From a virus: a DNA stretch of 64,000 bases. Below, in pieces: positions 22,742-32,044 of the stretch. Both the position numbers and the translations under genes were made by a program. The number at the start of each line of letters is the position of its first letter. The stretch's first letter is position 1. The notes under the pieces were generated by a model. That model saw nothing but the letters and a program-made list of their open reading frames with translations, made no database searches and was not told the origin of the DNA. Location of the stretch: IMG/VR virus record IMGVR_UViG_3300033153_013152, positions 1 through 64,000 of that record; one strand, 5' to 3'.

Positions 22742-23814
22742 TTTATCAATTCCTTATCTACCAAATAATCTTCAACCAAATTATAACACAATTGATCCAA
22801 AAAAGCTCTATCAGGATTCTTGGGCAATTTAGTTGTTTCATACAATTCAGCTACTTTTTGTTCACATTCTTTTGCATATTGAATAATTTGATCATATGTC
22901 CAAGCACCATTCCTAATAGATTTTAATTCTTCTCTATCTGGTCTATATACTTTAACCCTACCTTCTTCTAGAATTTCAATACACATACGCATCAATCTTA
23001 CCAAGTGCATAGCGTGTTTTGTATCATAGCCATAATCTTTTTCTAATTTCATTCTATCTTTATTTCTTTTTTTCTTCCATGTTTGATATGCATTCCATTC
23101 ATTTAAAGCATTGATATATCTCTTTTCGCGCATCATTGATTCAATCCATTCATCAGTTGCACCAGTCAACTTCTGAACTTCATTCCAGCATTTATCCGGA
23201 ATTCCTCTTTGAACTGCACCAATATAATTCACATCTTTTAGTTCTGCTTTTGCCTCATCAGACAAATTCATATAGTCCAATGTACCTTTGAGCAAATGAG
23301 CTAACAACCATTGAAATGCACCCATATCATCATTACTGATTAACTTTTGCTTTTCTGGCAAACCATAGTCAGATCTCTCTGGCTTTTTATTTGGAGGATT
23401 CAAAAGATATCCTCTGTGTCTCTTAATGCGATTTAGTTGTGCATATGCATAACCAGTGAATCTATAGCGAACATTTTTAGATAAAAACTTATGTCTATGT
23501 CTATGTAATTTCCTCCAATACTTTGAACTATGAAACCAATGAGATTCATCTGTAAAAAGTAATTCGAGGATATTGGGATTATTTTGAGCAGCTAATCCAA
23601 TGAATTTTCTTATATCGTAAATAACCCTATCGTCTTCAAATCCCTTATCCATCTGCTCAAACTTATTTATGCCCATTCCAAAATAGTAAGACTTATCTGG
23701 AATAATACATACTCCCCTAATATCTGTATCCGATTCTGGAGTATTGGTTCCATAGGCTTTAGAACCACCAATAGTAAGAAAAATGGTATTATCAACTACT
23801 AGTTCTTTCTTCAT
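22738..23814 (-). CDS. RlaP-type nucleotidyltransferase (358 aa)
   Basis: TIGGSKAYGTNTPESDTDIRGV (residues 14-35) is the GS...DxD catalytic site of the DNA polymerase beta superfamily, in the PF10127 form named RlaP for its frequent neighbourhood to RNA ligases. Downstream helices (ERSDYGLPEKQKLIS, then KHAMHLVRLMRMCIEILEEG) are typical of the family. It is predicted to act in RNA repair, although its exact reaction is not established. The presence of two RNA ligases in this window fits. Confidence 0.85.
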   Translation of the reverse strand: MKKELVVDNTIFLTIGGSKAYGTNTPESDTDIRGVCIIPDKSYYFGMGINKFEQMDKGFEDDRVIYDIRKFIGLAAQNNPNILELLFTDESHWFHSSKYWRKLHRHRHKFLSKNVRYRFTGYAYAQLNRIKRHRGYLLNPPNKKPERSDYGLPEKQKLISNDDMGAFQWLLAHLLKGTLDYMNLSDEAKAELKDVNYIGAVQRGIPDKCWNEVQKLTGATDEWIESMMREKRYINALNEWNAYQTWKKKRNKDRMKLEKDYGYDTKHAMHLVRLMRMCIEILEEGRVKVYRPDREELKSIRNGAWTYDQIIQYAKECEQKVAELYETTKLPKNPDRAFLDQLCYNLVEDYLVDKELIK

Positions 23815-24434
23815 TCCACAACCTCAAGATAATCATATGCTTCTTGACAATCATTATCAATACATATTTTTAATCTAAACTCCCATATTCCAATATTTCC
23901 AGGATCATCCATTAAACTTAAAGAATAAAAAGAATACCACGTATCAGTAACAAAATTAGTATTAGGAACGAATGGAAGAGTATATACATAACCATTTGGA
24001 AAGGTAATAAAAGATTGCATTAAATCAAATTCATTCACTTCTAAAACAAAATAAATAAAAATAATATCTCCTAACCTAAAACATTTTTTGTTCTCACTTG
24101 GAACATAATAAGAATATTCATTAAAAAATATAATATCAGAAATCCATTCTGTAATATTGTTATCAGGTAATTCTTCCATGCACAAACTTAAATTTGGATC
24201 TCCATTAGAATATTCATCACCCTGTAAAATATAATCATCACCAGGATTATATTCATCTCCTTCGTTTTCATTTGATGGCATGTAATCATCTGATGGAATT
24301 GGATCTCCAGTTACTGAAATATCAATATATTCATCACCTTGTGGAGACATATTATCACTTTGAATATCTGGCTTTATAGGTTGTGGGGCACAAGAAAAAA
24401 GAAAAATTAGAAATATTAAATTATTTAGATTCAT
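23811..24434 (-). CDS. Predicted lipoprotein with GDEY repeats (207 aa)
   Basis: MNLNNLIFLIFLFSC-APQP is a short signal peptide with lipobox, and GAGGATGGAAA before this ATG fixes the start, 23 codons inside the longest frame. The mature N-terminus is an acidic linker with repeated GDEY/GDDY units (GDEYIDI, GDEYNPGDDY, GDEYSNGD). The C-terminal half is beta-rich with Cys pairs, like an Ig or carbohydrate-binding fold. Surface display or adhesion is a guess. Confidence 0.7.
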   Translation of the reverse strand: MNLNNLIFLIFLFSCAPQPIKPDIQSDNMSPQGDEYIDISVTGDPIPSDDYMPSNENEGDEYNPGDDYILQGDEYSNGDPNLSLCMEELPDNNITEWISDIIFFNEYSYYVPSENKKCFRLGDIIFIYFVLEVNEFDLMQSFITFPNGYVYTLPFVPNTNFVTDTWYSFYSLSLMDDPGNIGIWEFRLKICIDNDCQEAYDYLEVVE

Positions 24435-25041
24435 TTTCCATCCTCGCTTTCGTTTCATAAACTCTCTTCTTAAATTTATAAAATGATTCCAATTTTGGTT
24501 CAATCATCTTAACATTATGAGCCATATGATCAGCATATGACAATACAAACAAATCATCAAGCAAATCATATTTGGCATTAACTCTATTGATAAATCTTTT
24601 AATTCCTTTTTCTTTTACTCCACTATTCATGAGCAATGTTGGAGTCATATGTTCAAAAACTAGAACTGCAACCTTATCTTCAAACGTGGGATACAATCCA
24701 TATTTATGGGCAAATTCAATCCAAATCTTTGCACTTTTTGCTGGATGTCCATAAAAATGAATATTTCCATCTTTGATTGAATACGTATATGGTTTTCCAA
24801 TATCATGAAACAAAGCTGCAAATTTCAAATGTAGCTCATTAGGAACATGATCAACAACACCCAAACTATGTTCCCATGCTGATTTATCATGCCACTTACC
24901 TTGATCTTTATCAAAATCAACGAGATTCTGAATATTGGGAAACTGCTTAAAGAAGCCTGTTTTTTCAAGTCTTTTAAGATTGGTTACAGAATCGCCTGTG
25001 ATAAGAGATTCACGTAGAATTTCATAAGCATTCATCATTTT
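24421..25041 (-). CDS. HD-domain phosphohydrolase (206 aa)
   Basis: WEHSLGVVDHVP (residue 58), then LKFAALFHDIGKPYTY with the HD pair, FYGHPAKSA and a late ASYADHM-like LSYADHMAHN give the H...HD...D metal set. The DGNIHFYGHPAKSA stretch is like the HD domain of bacterial CCA-adding enzymes and phage HD proteins next to tRNA-repair genes. Start at 25041 follows GGTGA; an earlier GTG is less likely. It could trim 2',3'-cyclic phosphates, by analogy only. Confidence 0.8.
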   Translation of the reverse strand, partial: KMMNAYEILRESLITGDSVTNLKRLEKTGFFKQFPNIQNLVDFDKDQGKWHDKSAWEHSLGVVDHVPNELHLKFAALFHDIGKPYTYSIKDGNIHFYGHPAKSAKIWIEFAHKYGLYPTFEDKVAVLVFEHMTPTLLMNSGVKEKGIKRFINRVNAKYDLLDDLFVLSYADHMAHNVKMIEPKLESFYKFKKRVYETKARMENESK

Positions 25042-25342
25042 ATTCACCAAACAATTTCAACTGTTTCTTTTTCATTTCCTCATCTAGTTCTTTTTGCTTC
25101 TTCCATTCTTTATATTGTTCTAGATATTCTTTGCAAGTAATATCTTCATCTGGTCCCCAAGGATAATAATCTGCCCATCTTCCCGCCTCTTCTTCAATTG
25201 AATAAAGAATAAATGATTCAACACGATTTGAATCAAACAATTCTTGTGCTGCTTCTTCTACAACATCACGCATTTCTTCATCATCACAAAGTACCGGAAC
25301 AATTGCTTCCCATTGAATTTGAACTACTCTTAGTTTTTTCAT
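25040..25342 (-). CDS. Hypothetical protein (100 aa)
   Basis: Start MKKLRVVQIQWEAIVPVLCD has AGGAG 5 nt upstream, just past the tRNA-Asn gene. The middle is acidic (DEEMRDVVEEAAQELFDSN) and the end basic (KKKQLKLFGE). No family recognised. Confidence 0.65.
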   Translation of the reverse strand: MKKLRVVQIQWEAIVPVLCDDEEMRDVVEEAAQELFDSNRVESFILYSIEEEAGRWADYYPWGPDEDITCKEYLEQYKEWKKQKELDEEMKKKQLKLFGE

Positions 25343-25357
25343 TGCATCTCCTATTTT

Positions 25358-25432
25358 TGGCTCCGGAGGCGAGGCTCGAACTCGCAACTTGCGGATTAAC
25401 AGTCCGCTACTCTTCCATTGAGTTACCCCGGA
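25358..25432 (-). tRNA. tRNA-Asn (GUU anticodon)
   Basis: A 75-nt minus-strand cloverleaf with encoded CCA. Acceptor TCCGGGG pairs with CTCCGGA, D stem ACTC/GAGT, anticodon stem GCGGA/TCCGC with loop CTGTTAA (7 nt), T stem GCGAG/CTCGC with loop TTCGAGC. Asn codons AAT/AAC are abundant in this AT-rich genome. A promoter lies 18 bp upstream. Confidence 0.95.
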
Positions 25433-25450
25433 TTAAAGACCATTGAGTGA

Positions 25451-25479
25451 ATTGTAATAGAATTCTATTCGAAAATCAA
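25451..25479 (-). promoter_or_regulatory. Promoter for tRNA-Asn
   Basis: Minus-strand TTGATT (25474-25479), a 17-bp spacer and TACAAT (25451-25456), pointing at the tRNA 18 bp downstream. The -10 matches consensus at five of six bases. Confidence 0.6.
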
Positions 25480-25482
25480 GAA

Positions 25483-25839
25483 CTATTTTCGATCAAATTG
25501 ATTTCTCAAATCACCATACGGATCTGTTTTGGCTTCTGTTGCTTCAACAATTTCTACCAATCCATTTTTATATAATGCTTCTGCCAATTTCGCAACAAAT
25601 TCATTAATATACTCTTTTACCTTTGGATCTTTAGCATTCATACCAATAACTTTTTCATTAATTTTATAATTCATTTCCTTTAGAGCCTTTTCATCAAAAA
25701 CAACATTTTTATTCTTTTCGATACATTCAAATGTTACTTGAATATTTTCTGGAGTTGTTTGAAATACTCTAATCTGTACTAAATCCAAAAAAGAAACATT
25801 TTGCATAATATTTATTTTTGGTTTAATTTTATTTTTCAT
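25483..25839 (-). CDS. Hypothetical protein (118 aa)
   Basis: Start MKNKIKPKINIMQNVSFLDL follows AGAGGG. The rest is alpha/beta with a helical C-terminal half (KVKEYINEFVAKLAEALYKN) and an acidic patch. No family recognised. The ATG lies inside the end of the preceding gene (11-nt overlap). Confidence 0.6.
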   Translation of the reverse strand: MKNKIKPKINIMQNVSFLDLVQIRVFQTTPENIQVTFECIEKNKNVVFDEKALKEMNYKINEKVIGMNAKDPKVKEYINEFVAKLAEALYKNGLVEIVEATEAKTDPYGDLRNQFDRK

Positions 25840-26071
25840 TTTTTCCCTCTTTTGGAAATTCATCAAAAGTATCACTATAAACTTTTGTTAGTTTCATTAC
25901 ATCTGGTTCTTCTTCATCATCCGTATTTCTCTTATAAGAATTAGGATCATAAGTATGTTTGTGTTTTATTGGAGATATCAATTTTTGAACACCACTTCTA
26001 CTAAATTCTGAATCAGCACCATTAGTACCCCTAGAAAAATCAGCTCCCAACTCTTCAATATTCTTCTTCAT
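25829..26071 (-). CDS. Hypothetical protein (80 aa)
   Basis: Start MKKNIEELGADFSRGTNGAD is chosen over longer versions that lie fully inside the upstream gene; its ribosome site is weak. Low complexity and polar (SYKRNTDDEEEPD), probably unstructured. Short linear GADFSRG patterns occur in small phage proteins of unknown role. Confidence 0.5.
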   Translation of the reverse strand: MKKNIEELGADFSRGTNGADSEFSRSGVQKLISPIKHKHTYDPNSYKRNTDDEEEPDVMKLTKVYSDTFDEFPKEGKNEK

Positions 26072-26276
26072 TTTTCTTTTTCGAAAATGATTCAAAATTG
26101 TTTCTAATATTTTTTTCAATTGCATTAATATAATCCTCTTTTATTTTTGCAGAATTTAACAAATTAGATAATTCAACACTATTCGATAAAGCATCTAAAC
26201 CATTGGCCCTTAAATTTAAATCAATTAATAATTTAATATTATTAATTTGTTCCATAGAAATCTCTAAAATATACAT
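26055..26276 (-). CDS. Helical hypothetical protein (73 aa)
   Basis: Nearly all helix (EQINNIKLLIDLNLRANGLD, then SVELSNLLNSAKIKEDYINA). AGGAGG stands 5 nt before ATG, the strongest ribosome site in this area, so it is a real and probably well-translated gene. No family recognised. Confidence 0.65.
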   Translation of the reverse strand: MYILEISMEQINNIKLLIDLNLRANGLDALSNSVELSNLLNSAKIKEDYINAIEKNIRNNFESFSKKKNEEEY

Positions 26277-26300
26277 CTTAACCTCCTAATAAATAGTTAT

Positions 26301-26528
26301 TTATTCGACCAATTCTTCTCTGAACTTTTTATAAAATATATACCTTGTCCACTCTAATTCTTTTTCTAGATCTTTAGCAACTATTTCACATCCCCTTAAA
26401 GCATAACAACAATTATTTTTTTCATTATTTTCAATATATTTTTCATAATCAACTTTACTATCATAACGACCAATAAAATATCCAATAACTAGAGTTAATG
26501 CACAGAATACTATCCAATTCTTTCGCAT
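26301..26528 (-). CDS. Small single-pass membrane protein (75 aa)
   Basis: WIVFCALTLVIGYFIGRYD is one transmembrane helix near the N-terminus, followed by a charged helix with CC and C residues. GGAATAAA precedes ATG. Function unknown. Confidence 0.6.
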   Translation of the reverse strand: MRKNWIVFCALTLVIGYFIGRYDSKVDYEKYIENNEKNNCCYALRGCEIVAKDLEKELEWTRYIFYKKFREELVE

Positions 26529-27100
26529 TTTATTCCAGATCTCTTTAATATATTTATACCCTCTAAATCTTCCAAATATTCATTTTCATAATAAACCTCT
26601 GAAATTGCTTTAGTATTTATTATTCTTCTTGCACACATTTTACAAGGATTATAAGTAACATATAATTTACTACCCTTATTTATTGTCGGATCAAATTTAA
26701 TAATACAATTTTCTTCTGCATGTATAAAACCAGATTTTCCGGTATCCATTGAATCTCTTTTGTTTGTTCCCCCGATTTCATCTCCATTATATCCTGGATA
26801 TAATACACCAAATGGTGTGACTATTACAGCACCAATTTTATATTTGGGATCTTTACTTTCTTTAGCAAATTCTGCAGCTATTCTTAAATATAATTTGTGA
26901 ATTTTCAATTCTTTATTTTCTTTTTCTTCTTTTTTTTTCATTAAACTATCTGAACATCTGCACTTATGTTTTTCACAAGCCCTATATCCTTTACAAGTAT
27001 CATATATTGCTTCATTATTACATATTTCTACTTTTGGTTCATCATCCCAAATTGGATCTCCAATATCAAACCAACCACATTTTTCTTTTTCATTAGGCAT
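26510..27100 (-). CDS. dCMP-deaminase-like protein with N-terminal Cys cluster (196 aa)
   Basis: HAEENCIIKFDP (about residue 130) and NPCKMCARRIINT (about 158) are the HAE and PCxxC zinc sites; AAEFAKESKDPKYKIGAVIV and GGTNKRDSM match deoxycytidylate deaminases. The first 55 residues add an extra Cys-rich region (ICNNEAIYDTC, ACEKHKCRC), probably a structural zinc. It would turn dCMP to dUMP. It overlaps the IMPDH/GMPR gene end by 8 nt. The start ATG has only a weak GAGAGA upstream. Confidence 0.8.
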   Translation of the reverse strand: MPNEKEKCGWFDIGDPIWDDEPKVEICNNEAIYDTCKGYRACEKHKCRCSDSLMKKKEEKENKELKIHKLYLRIAAEFAKESKDPKYKIGAVIVTPFGVLYPGYNGDEIGGTNKRDSMDTGKSGFIHAEENCIIKFDPTINKGSKLYVTYNPCKMCARRIINTKAISEVYYENEYLEDLEGINILKRSGIKCERIG

Positions 27101-28109
27101 GAAACAATCTCTCAATCTTTGCAGAATTAGATAATAGCACAAAATCTTCATCTGGTAAATACTTAAAATCTGACAAATATTTACAATTCATATATGACAT
27201 TGCAGATCTAAATGCTTCTCCCAATGAATGCCAAAATACTTCAACTGAACCAGTATATGGAATTAGCGTATCATCTCCCTCAATATTTTTTTTACTTTTC
27301 TTTACCGCATATGAAGTTTGACCCCCATATTGCTTATACAATTTTTCATTGAATTTCACAACTGGTCCAGGACTTTCTTTGCACGAAGCAAATAATTTAC
27401 CCGAAATAATTCCATCACATCCCAAAGCAATTGCCTTAACACAATCTGCAGTTCCTTTAACTGAACCATCACAAATAATTGCTGGACCACATCCACCCGT
27501 AATAACATTTCTATAGGTAGCAATTTCTCTAATCAATGTAGCTTGTCCCACACCAATAGAAGTTTTGGCCGAAGTAAGACAAATAGAACCATTTCCTATT
27601 CCTAACCTTACCCCATCTACTCCTAAATCAGCAAGAAATTTATATCCCTCAACACTAGCCACATTACCCGCAACAAGATAAGTACCAGGATATCCTTTCC
27701 TTATTTCTTTTATTGCAGTCTCAACTACAGAATTAAATCCATTTGCCGTATCAATATTGAAATATCTTATGCCCAAATCAAACGCATATAGAAATGGCTC
27801 TTCAAAATCTTTTGCCGGAATTGATACAAAAAAATCTCCCAATCCCTTATCGATCAAATGTTTAATAATTCTAGCATCATAATATTTATCATCACTTCTT
27901 GGTAAAAATCCTATACCACCAAGTTCATCCATCTTTTCAACCATTCTCTCTCCAGTAACCAATTTCATTGGAGAGGGAAAAATTGGCAAACTCATTTCTA
28001 AACAACCAAAAAGATAAGAGATAGTTTGAACACCTGTTCTACTTTCAATTTCTGATTTCTTATTTGGTCTCAATCCAATGTCATCAAATGAATAAGTTTG
28101 TTTAAACAT
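27093..28109 (-). CDS. IMP dehydrogenase / GMP reductase family enzyme (338 aa)
   Basis: A TIM-barrel protein without CBS domains. YSFDDIGLRPNKKSEIESRT opens it as in both enzymes; GNGSICLTSAKTSIGVGQ (about residue 175) holds the catalytic Cys; ICDGSVKGTADCVKAIALG and GKLFASCKESPG are the phosphate-binding parts; IEGDDTLIPYTGSV is the late flap. Lack of CBS domains and the ~340-aa length recall GMP reductase, while KESPG is closer to IMPDH, so direction is undecided. With PurA and PurB nearby it may link GMP to AMP synthesis. AGGAG precedes ATG. Confidence 0.82.
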   Translation of the reverse strand: MFKQTYSFDDIGLRPNKKSEIESRTGVQTISYLFGCLEMSLPIFPSPMKLVTGERMVEKMDELGGIGFLPRSDDKYYDARIIKHLIDKGLGDFFVSIPAKDFEEPFLYAFDLGIRYFNIDTANGFNSVVETAIKEIRKGYPGTYLVAGNVASVEGYKFLADLGVDGVRLGIGNGSICLTSAKTSIGVGQATLIREIATYRNVITGGCGPAIICDGSVKGTADCVKAIALGCDGIISGKLFASCKESPGPVVKFNEKLYKQYGGQTSYAVKKSKKNIEGDDTLIPYTGSVEVFWHSLGEAFRSAMSYMNCKYLSDFKYLPDEDFVLLSNSAKIERLFHA

Positions 28110-28117
28110 ATATTCTC

Positions 28118-31100
28118 CTATACTATTTGACTCGCTTCAATTAGTTCTCTTCCCCATTGTACACTAATAAAGCCACGATTGTTGACAAATAATGGGGCAA
28201 CATATACGCAGTTTTCTTTTATATCTTCTTGTCCACCACCAAAATAGTTTAAATACCTAATTCTATCATCAATATCCGATATTTTCATATTAAGATATAG
28301 ATTATTATTTCTGGTTAATTTTCTTTTTATCTCTTTCACAATAAACCAATGCAAATGAGTACCATCAGAAAGATCGGCCAATGGTAAAACATCATACTCC
28401 AAAAGAATATCTAACAATTTTTGATCAAACAACAATCCTTTATCGTAGTAACCCAAAACATCTCTTTGAATATTTATTTTTTGTTGCTTCGTGTAATCTC
28501 TTTTGTCATCACATTCTGCTGCAGCTTCACGCAAATCTAATTTCATTTTCTTTATGGGATCAAAATTATTAGAAATAACCTCAAACATATGCCTATAATT
28601 ATCAAACATTTTGCCGTGACCCACACAACCCAAAGAGTCTAAACCCTCAACCATAATAAATCTTTCTAGGCATTTCTTGTTGAATTTGCTCCATCTCCAA
28701 TTGCCATCTTCATCATAAAAGAAATCAAACAAGTCATTGAACTGACCTTGATGCTCTCTTGTTTTCATCAATTCTCTGGCAGCTATTTTGCCAATACCCT
28801 TGATTGAAGATATAGCTGGATAAATCTTCTTTCCATCAACTTTCCAAGTATCAACTGATTTGATTATATCGGGTTTTTGAAATTTGTATCCTATGTATGA
28901 AATATCTTGAATTATTTTATCCCTGTCTTCATCAACTTCCAAACAAGCTTGAATCCATTCCTTTTCGTAATACGTCATCAACCAAGCACATTGAAATGAT
29001 ATATATGAATAAGAAATTGAGTGGCTCTTATTAAATCCATAGCTAATGAATCCAACAATATCTTCATCCCATAAACTCACAGCTCTATCATATTCAATTC
29101 CCTTTTTAATACACCCACTTACAAACTTTTCTCTAGCTTCCAACCTTTTCTTCTTTAGTTCTTCGCCCAATTCATGACTTGGCTTCATCAATATTTTTCT
29201 TAACTTATCGGCCTCATCCAATTCAAATCCAGCCAATTTATTTGCCAATTGCATAAATTGTTCTTGATAAATCAAACAATTATTTGTTGGACCCAATATC
29301 TTTTCTAAAATTGGATGTTCGTAATTTATGTGCTTACCTCTATTTTCTAACAATTTTTTATCAGCATTCCCAGATAGAGGTCCAGGTCTAAAGGTTGATG
29401 TACATGCAGATATATCATCAATCTTTGTTGGAACAATTTGATTAATAAATTTTTGCACAGGAATTTCTGTGAATTGAAATATATTCACAAATTTTCTATT
29501 CCAAAAAACATTTTCATATACGTTTTGATCATTTGTATTAATAACATCTGGATGCAAATGTTTATCATAAAACTCTTTAATGTTGTATTCTCCTGCAATT
29601 AATTCAACACATCTCTCCATCATTCTCAATGTAGCTACGCCAAGAAAATCATATTTAACTAAACCCATTTGCTCTAAATGTCTTGCATTTAATCCTTCAG
29701 TCCATGGAGTTTGAATCTTACCTTTCGATTTAATGACTGGCATATCTTCAATAATATTCTCACATAATATTGTACCACCAGCATGACATGAAGTTGCTCT
29801 AACTTGCCCATACAATTTCTCAATGTATTCGGCTACTTCCGGATATTTATTCAAATATTGTCTGAATGTAGGAGAATGTTTTCTGGCTCCCTCAAATGTA
29901 AATTGGTACAATTTTTGGTCACCACCAATTTCATCTAGAATTTTTCTCCTAGCTTCTACCTCCATAATTTTAGTAACTTCATTTACTTCTTGGAAATTAA
30001 TATCGTGCAATTTACTTATATCTTTTACAAGAGATTTTAATTGCAATGTAGAATAATTTGAAACATACGATACTTTGCTTTTCCCGAAATAATCTATAAG
30101 TATTTCAATTGCAATATCTCTATTCGAAACATCAATATCAACATCAGGAAAATCTGCTCTACTTATTGATAAAAATCTTTCAAACAACAATCCATGTTTA
30201 ATTGGATCTAATTGTGTAATATCAATAAGATAACAAACTAATGAACCTGCTGCTGAACCACGAGCTGGACCCAAAAACAATTCTTTTCTTAATTCTCTAA
30301 TTGCTTCATGTAAAACAATAAAATATTGTGAAAAATCTTTTTCTCGTATAACTTTTAATTCAAATATAGCCCTATCAACATATTTCTTATTTTTATCTAA
30401 TCCTCTTCGCTTTAATCCTTCAATTGTCAATCTTTTCAATCTTTCAAAAGAACCTTCAATCTTTGGCAACTTTGGTTTTGACCCTGGATCTATTTGCTCA
30501 ATATATTCATGAGCAATCACATAAGTTCTTTCAATTGCTTCTCTTACAATTTCTTCTGGCAATTCAGGTTGATACTTTTTGTAGGCCCCATATATTTGAT
30601 CACCATTATGAGGATACAATAAACACTTAAGATCATCAATTTTCTTATCAAGAACTTCAACATTTATTTTTTCTCCCTTCCTTTGCCAACCTAATGCCTT
30701 ATATATTTCCCTATGCTTCCAATGATCTGGAGTTGGATAATGAGCATCTGATGTTACAATCAACTGATGACCATTGTTCTTGGCGTATTCAATCAAAGCT
30801 AAATTTACAAGCTTCTGTTCTTCAAGAGCATTAAATTGAAGCTCTAGGTATGATCTCCCTTCGAACATGTTCAAAATAGGTTCGAGATGCTTCGAGAATT
30901 GATTCTGAGCAATTTTTATAATATTTTGATCACTGATACCGGGTTCATTATTTTTAATCTTTTGAACCAAATATGAAGGAAATCCTTGAATACAAGCTGT
31001 AGATAATATTAATCCCTTGTTGTACTTCTCCAGTAAATTAAAATCTATTCTTGGGAACCTATAAAATCCTTCGATGTATGATGATGATATTAATCTGTAG

Positions 31101-31513
31101 AGGTTCTTTAAACCTTCTTGATTGTAAGCCAATAAAACCAAATGATGTCTTCTATTAATTGGATCTAATAGTTTAGATTTAGATTCATCTTCATTTTCTA
31201 TTACAACTTCATCTTTTTCTTTTTTCTTTTTCTTGTTCTGTAAATTTTCTTTAACAATTTTCCAATCTTCAAAACTTGGAATGTAATAAGTTTCAACTCC
31301 ATAGATGCACTTGAATGGAATTCCTTTATCTTTTAGTTTCTTTTGTTGTTGGTATAAATAACCATATGCTCCAGCAGTTCCATGATCAGTTAAAGAATAT
31401 GCCATAGAATCTTCACCAGCATTTTCTAATATAAAATTAATATAATCTGCCGGATACCCTAAAGCATCAAAAATAGATAATGTTGTATGCGAATGTAAAT
31501 TTACATATTTCAT
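28118..31513 (-). CDS. dnaE: DNA polymerase III alpha subunit, DnaE-type (1131 aa)
   Basis: The N-terminal PHP domain keeps its metal motifs (NLHSHTTLS, TDHGTAGAYG, TSDAHYPT), so a PHP proofreading nuclease could be active. GPARGSAAGSLVCYLIDIT (about residue 420) and DFPDVDIDVSNRD carry the polymerase motif with the catalytic Asp pair. GFISYGFNKSHSISYSYIS and a helix-hairpin-helix-like SIKGIGKIAA follow, in DnaE order. Length matches bacterial DnaE. A bacterial-type replicase in place of a family B enzyme is notable for a phage. The start overlaps the upstream stop (ATGA). Confidence 0.93.
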   Translation of the reverse strand: MKYVNLHSHTTLSIFDALGYPADYINFILENAGEDSMAYSLTDHGTAGAYGYLYQQQKKLKDKGIPFKCIYGVETYYIPSFEDWKIVKENLQNKKKKKEKDEVVIENEDESKSKLLDPINRRHHLVLLAYNQEGLKNLYRLISSSYIEGFYRFPRIDFNLLEKYNKGLILSTACIQGFPSYLVQKIKNNEPGISDQNIIKIAQNQFSKHLEPILNMFEGRSYLELQFNALEEQKLVNLALIEYAKNNGHQLIVTSDAHYPTPDHWKHREIYKALGWQRKGEKINVEVLDKKIDDLKCLLYPHNGDQIYGAYKKYQPELPEEIVREAIERTYVIAHEYIEQIDPGSKPKLPKIEGSFERLKRLTIEGLKRRGLDKNKKYVDRAIFELKVIREKDFSQYFIVLHEAIRELRKELFLGPARGSAAGSLVCYLIDITQLDPIKHGLLFERFLSISRADFPDVDIDVSNRDIAIEILIDYFGKSKVSYVSNYSTLQLKSLVKDISKLHDINFQEVNEVTKIMEVEARRKILDEIGGDQKLYQFTFEGARKHSPTFRQYLNKYPEVAEYIEKLYGQVRATSCHAGGTILCENIIEDMPVIKSKGKIQTPWTEGLNARHLEQMGLVKYDFLGVATLRMMERCVELIAGEYNIKEFYDKHLHPDVINTNDQNVYENVFWNRKFVNIFQFTEIPVQKFINQIVPTKIDDISACTSTFRPGPLSGNADKKLLENRGKHINYEHPILEKILGPTNNCLIYQEQFMQLANKLAGFELDEADKLRKILMKPSHELGEELKKKRLEAREKFVSGCIKKGIEYDRAVSLWDEDIVGFISYGFNKSHSISYSYISFQCAWLMTYYEKEWIQACLEVDEDRDKIIQDISYIGYKFQKPDIIKSVDTWKVDGKKIYPAISSIKGIGKIAARELMKTREHQGQFNDLFDFFYDEDGNWRWSKFNKKCLERFIMVEGLDSLGCVGHGKMFDNYRHMFEVISNNFDPIKKMKLDLREAAAECDDKRDYTKQQKINIQRDVLGYYDKGLLFDQKLLDILLEYDVLPLADLSDGTHLHWFIVKEIKRKLTRNNNLYLNMKISDIDDRIRYLNYFGGGQEDIKENCVYVAPLFVNNRGFISVQWGRELIEASQIV

Positions 31514-31857
31514 TTTCTTGTTATGGGATAATGTTCACCCAAAAATTCACGTAATATAGTTGCAATTGCAGGAAGAAGAAATACTTGTTTTAAAACCTCA
31601 CCATCTTTTTTCCAATAATGACCTTCTCGCAAAGAATAACATACTTCACATTTTCTAGAACAATTTCCCGGCATAACAAAATGTTTTATGACTCTCATTG
31701 CATTCTTTAGGGAACAACATTTAGAACAAATATTGTTATTTTTGCAATATTTTCCACGAATATGATTTTTTGATTTTTCTGTACTTTTTCTTGCATCAAC
31801 ACAAGATTTGTGTTCCATACAACCATTTTTATAATTTGGACATTCATACCATTTCAT
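31510..31857 (-). CDS. Cys-rich hypothetical protein (115 aa)
   Basis: Thirteen Cys residues in the first 75 (CPNYKNGC, CKNNNICSKCC, CSRKCEVC) indicate two or more zinc sites. The C-terminus is hydrophobic helix (LLPAIATILREFLG). No family recognised. AGGAT precedes ATG; it sits immediately upstream of dnaE and overlaps its start. Confidence 0.65.
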   Translation of the reverse strand: MKWYECPNYKNGCMEHKSCVDARKSTEKSKNHIRGKYCKNNNICSKCCSLKNAMRVIKHFVMPGNCSRKCEVCYSLREGHYWKKDGEVLKQVFLLPAIATILREFLGEHYPITRK

Positions 31858-31858
31858 T

Positions 31859-32044
31859 TTAAAATCCTAAAAAATTTTTAATTGTTAAACCAACAAAATA
31901 ACCAAAAATACCAGAACACAATAACAAATATATAATATTTATCTTATCTATTTTATCTTGTTTTCTTTTTAAATTGTTTATTCTCTTCCACCGTTCTACA
32001 TTAATTTTATTGTTTAATCTTTTATTTATACTTTCTTCATACAT
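31859..32044 (-). CDS. Small tail-anchored membrane protein (61 aa)
   Basis: A basic N-terminal half (NKRLNNKINVERWKRINNLK) is followed by one transmembrane segment (INIIYLLLCSGIFGYFVGLT) near the C-terminus. GAGG precedes ATG. Codon 18 (31991-31993) is CGG and appears to be read as Arg, since a shift there would end the protein. Confidence 0.6.
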   Translation of the reverse strand: MYEESINKRLNNKINVERWKRINNLKRKQDKIDKINIIYLLLCSGIFGYFVGLTIKNFLGF

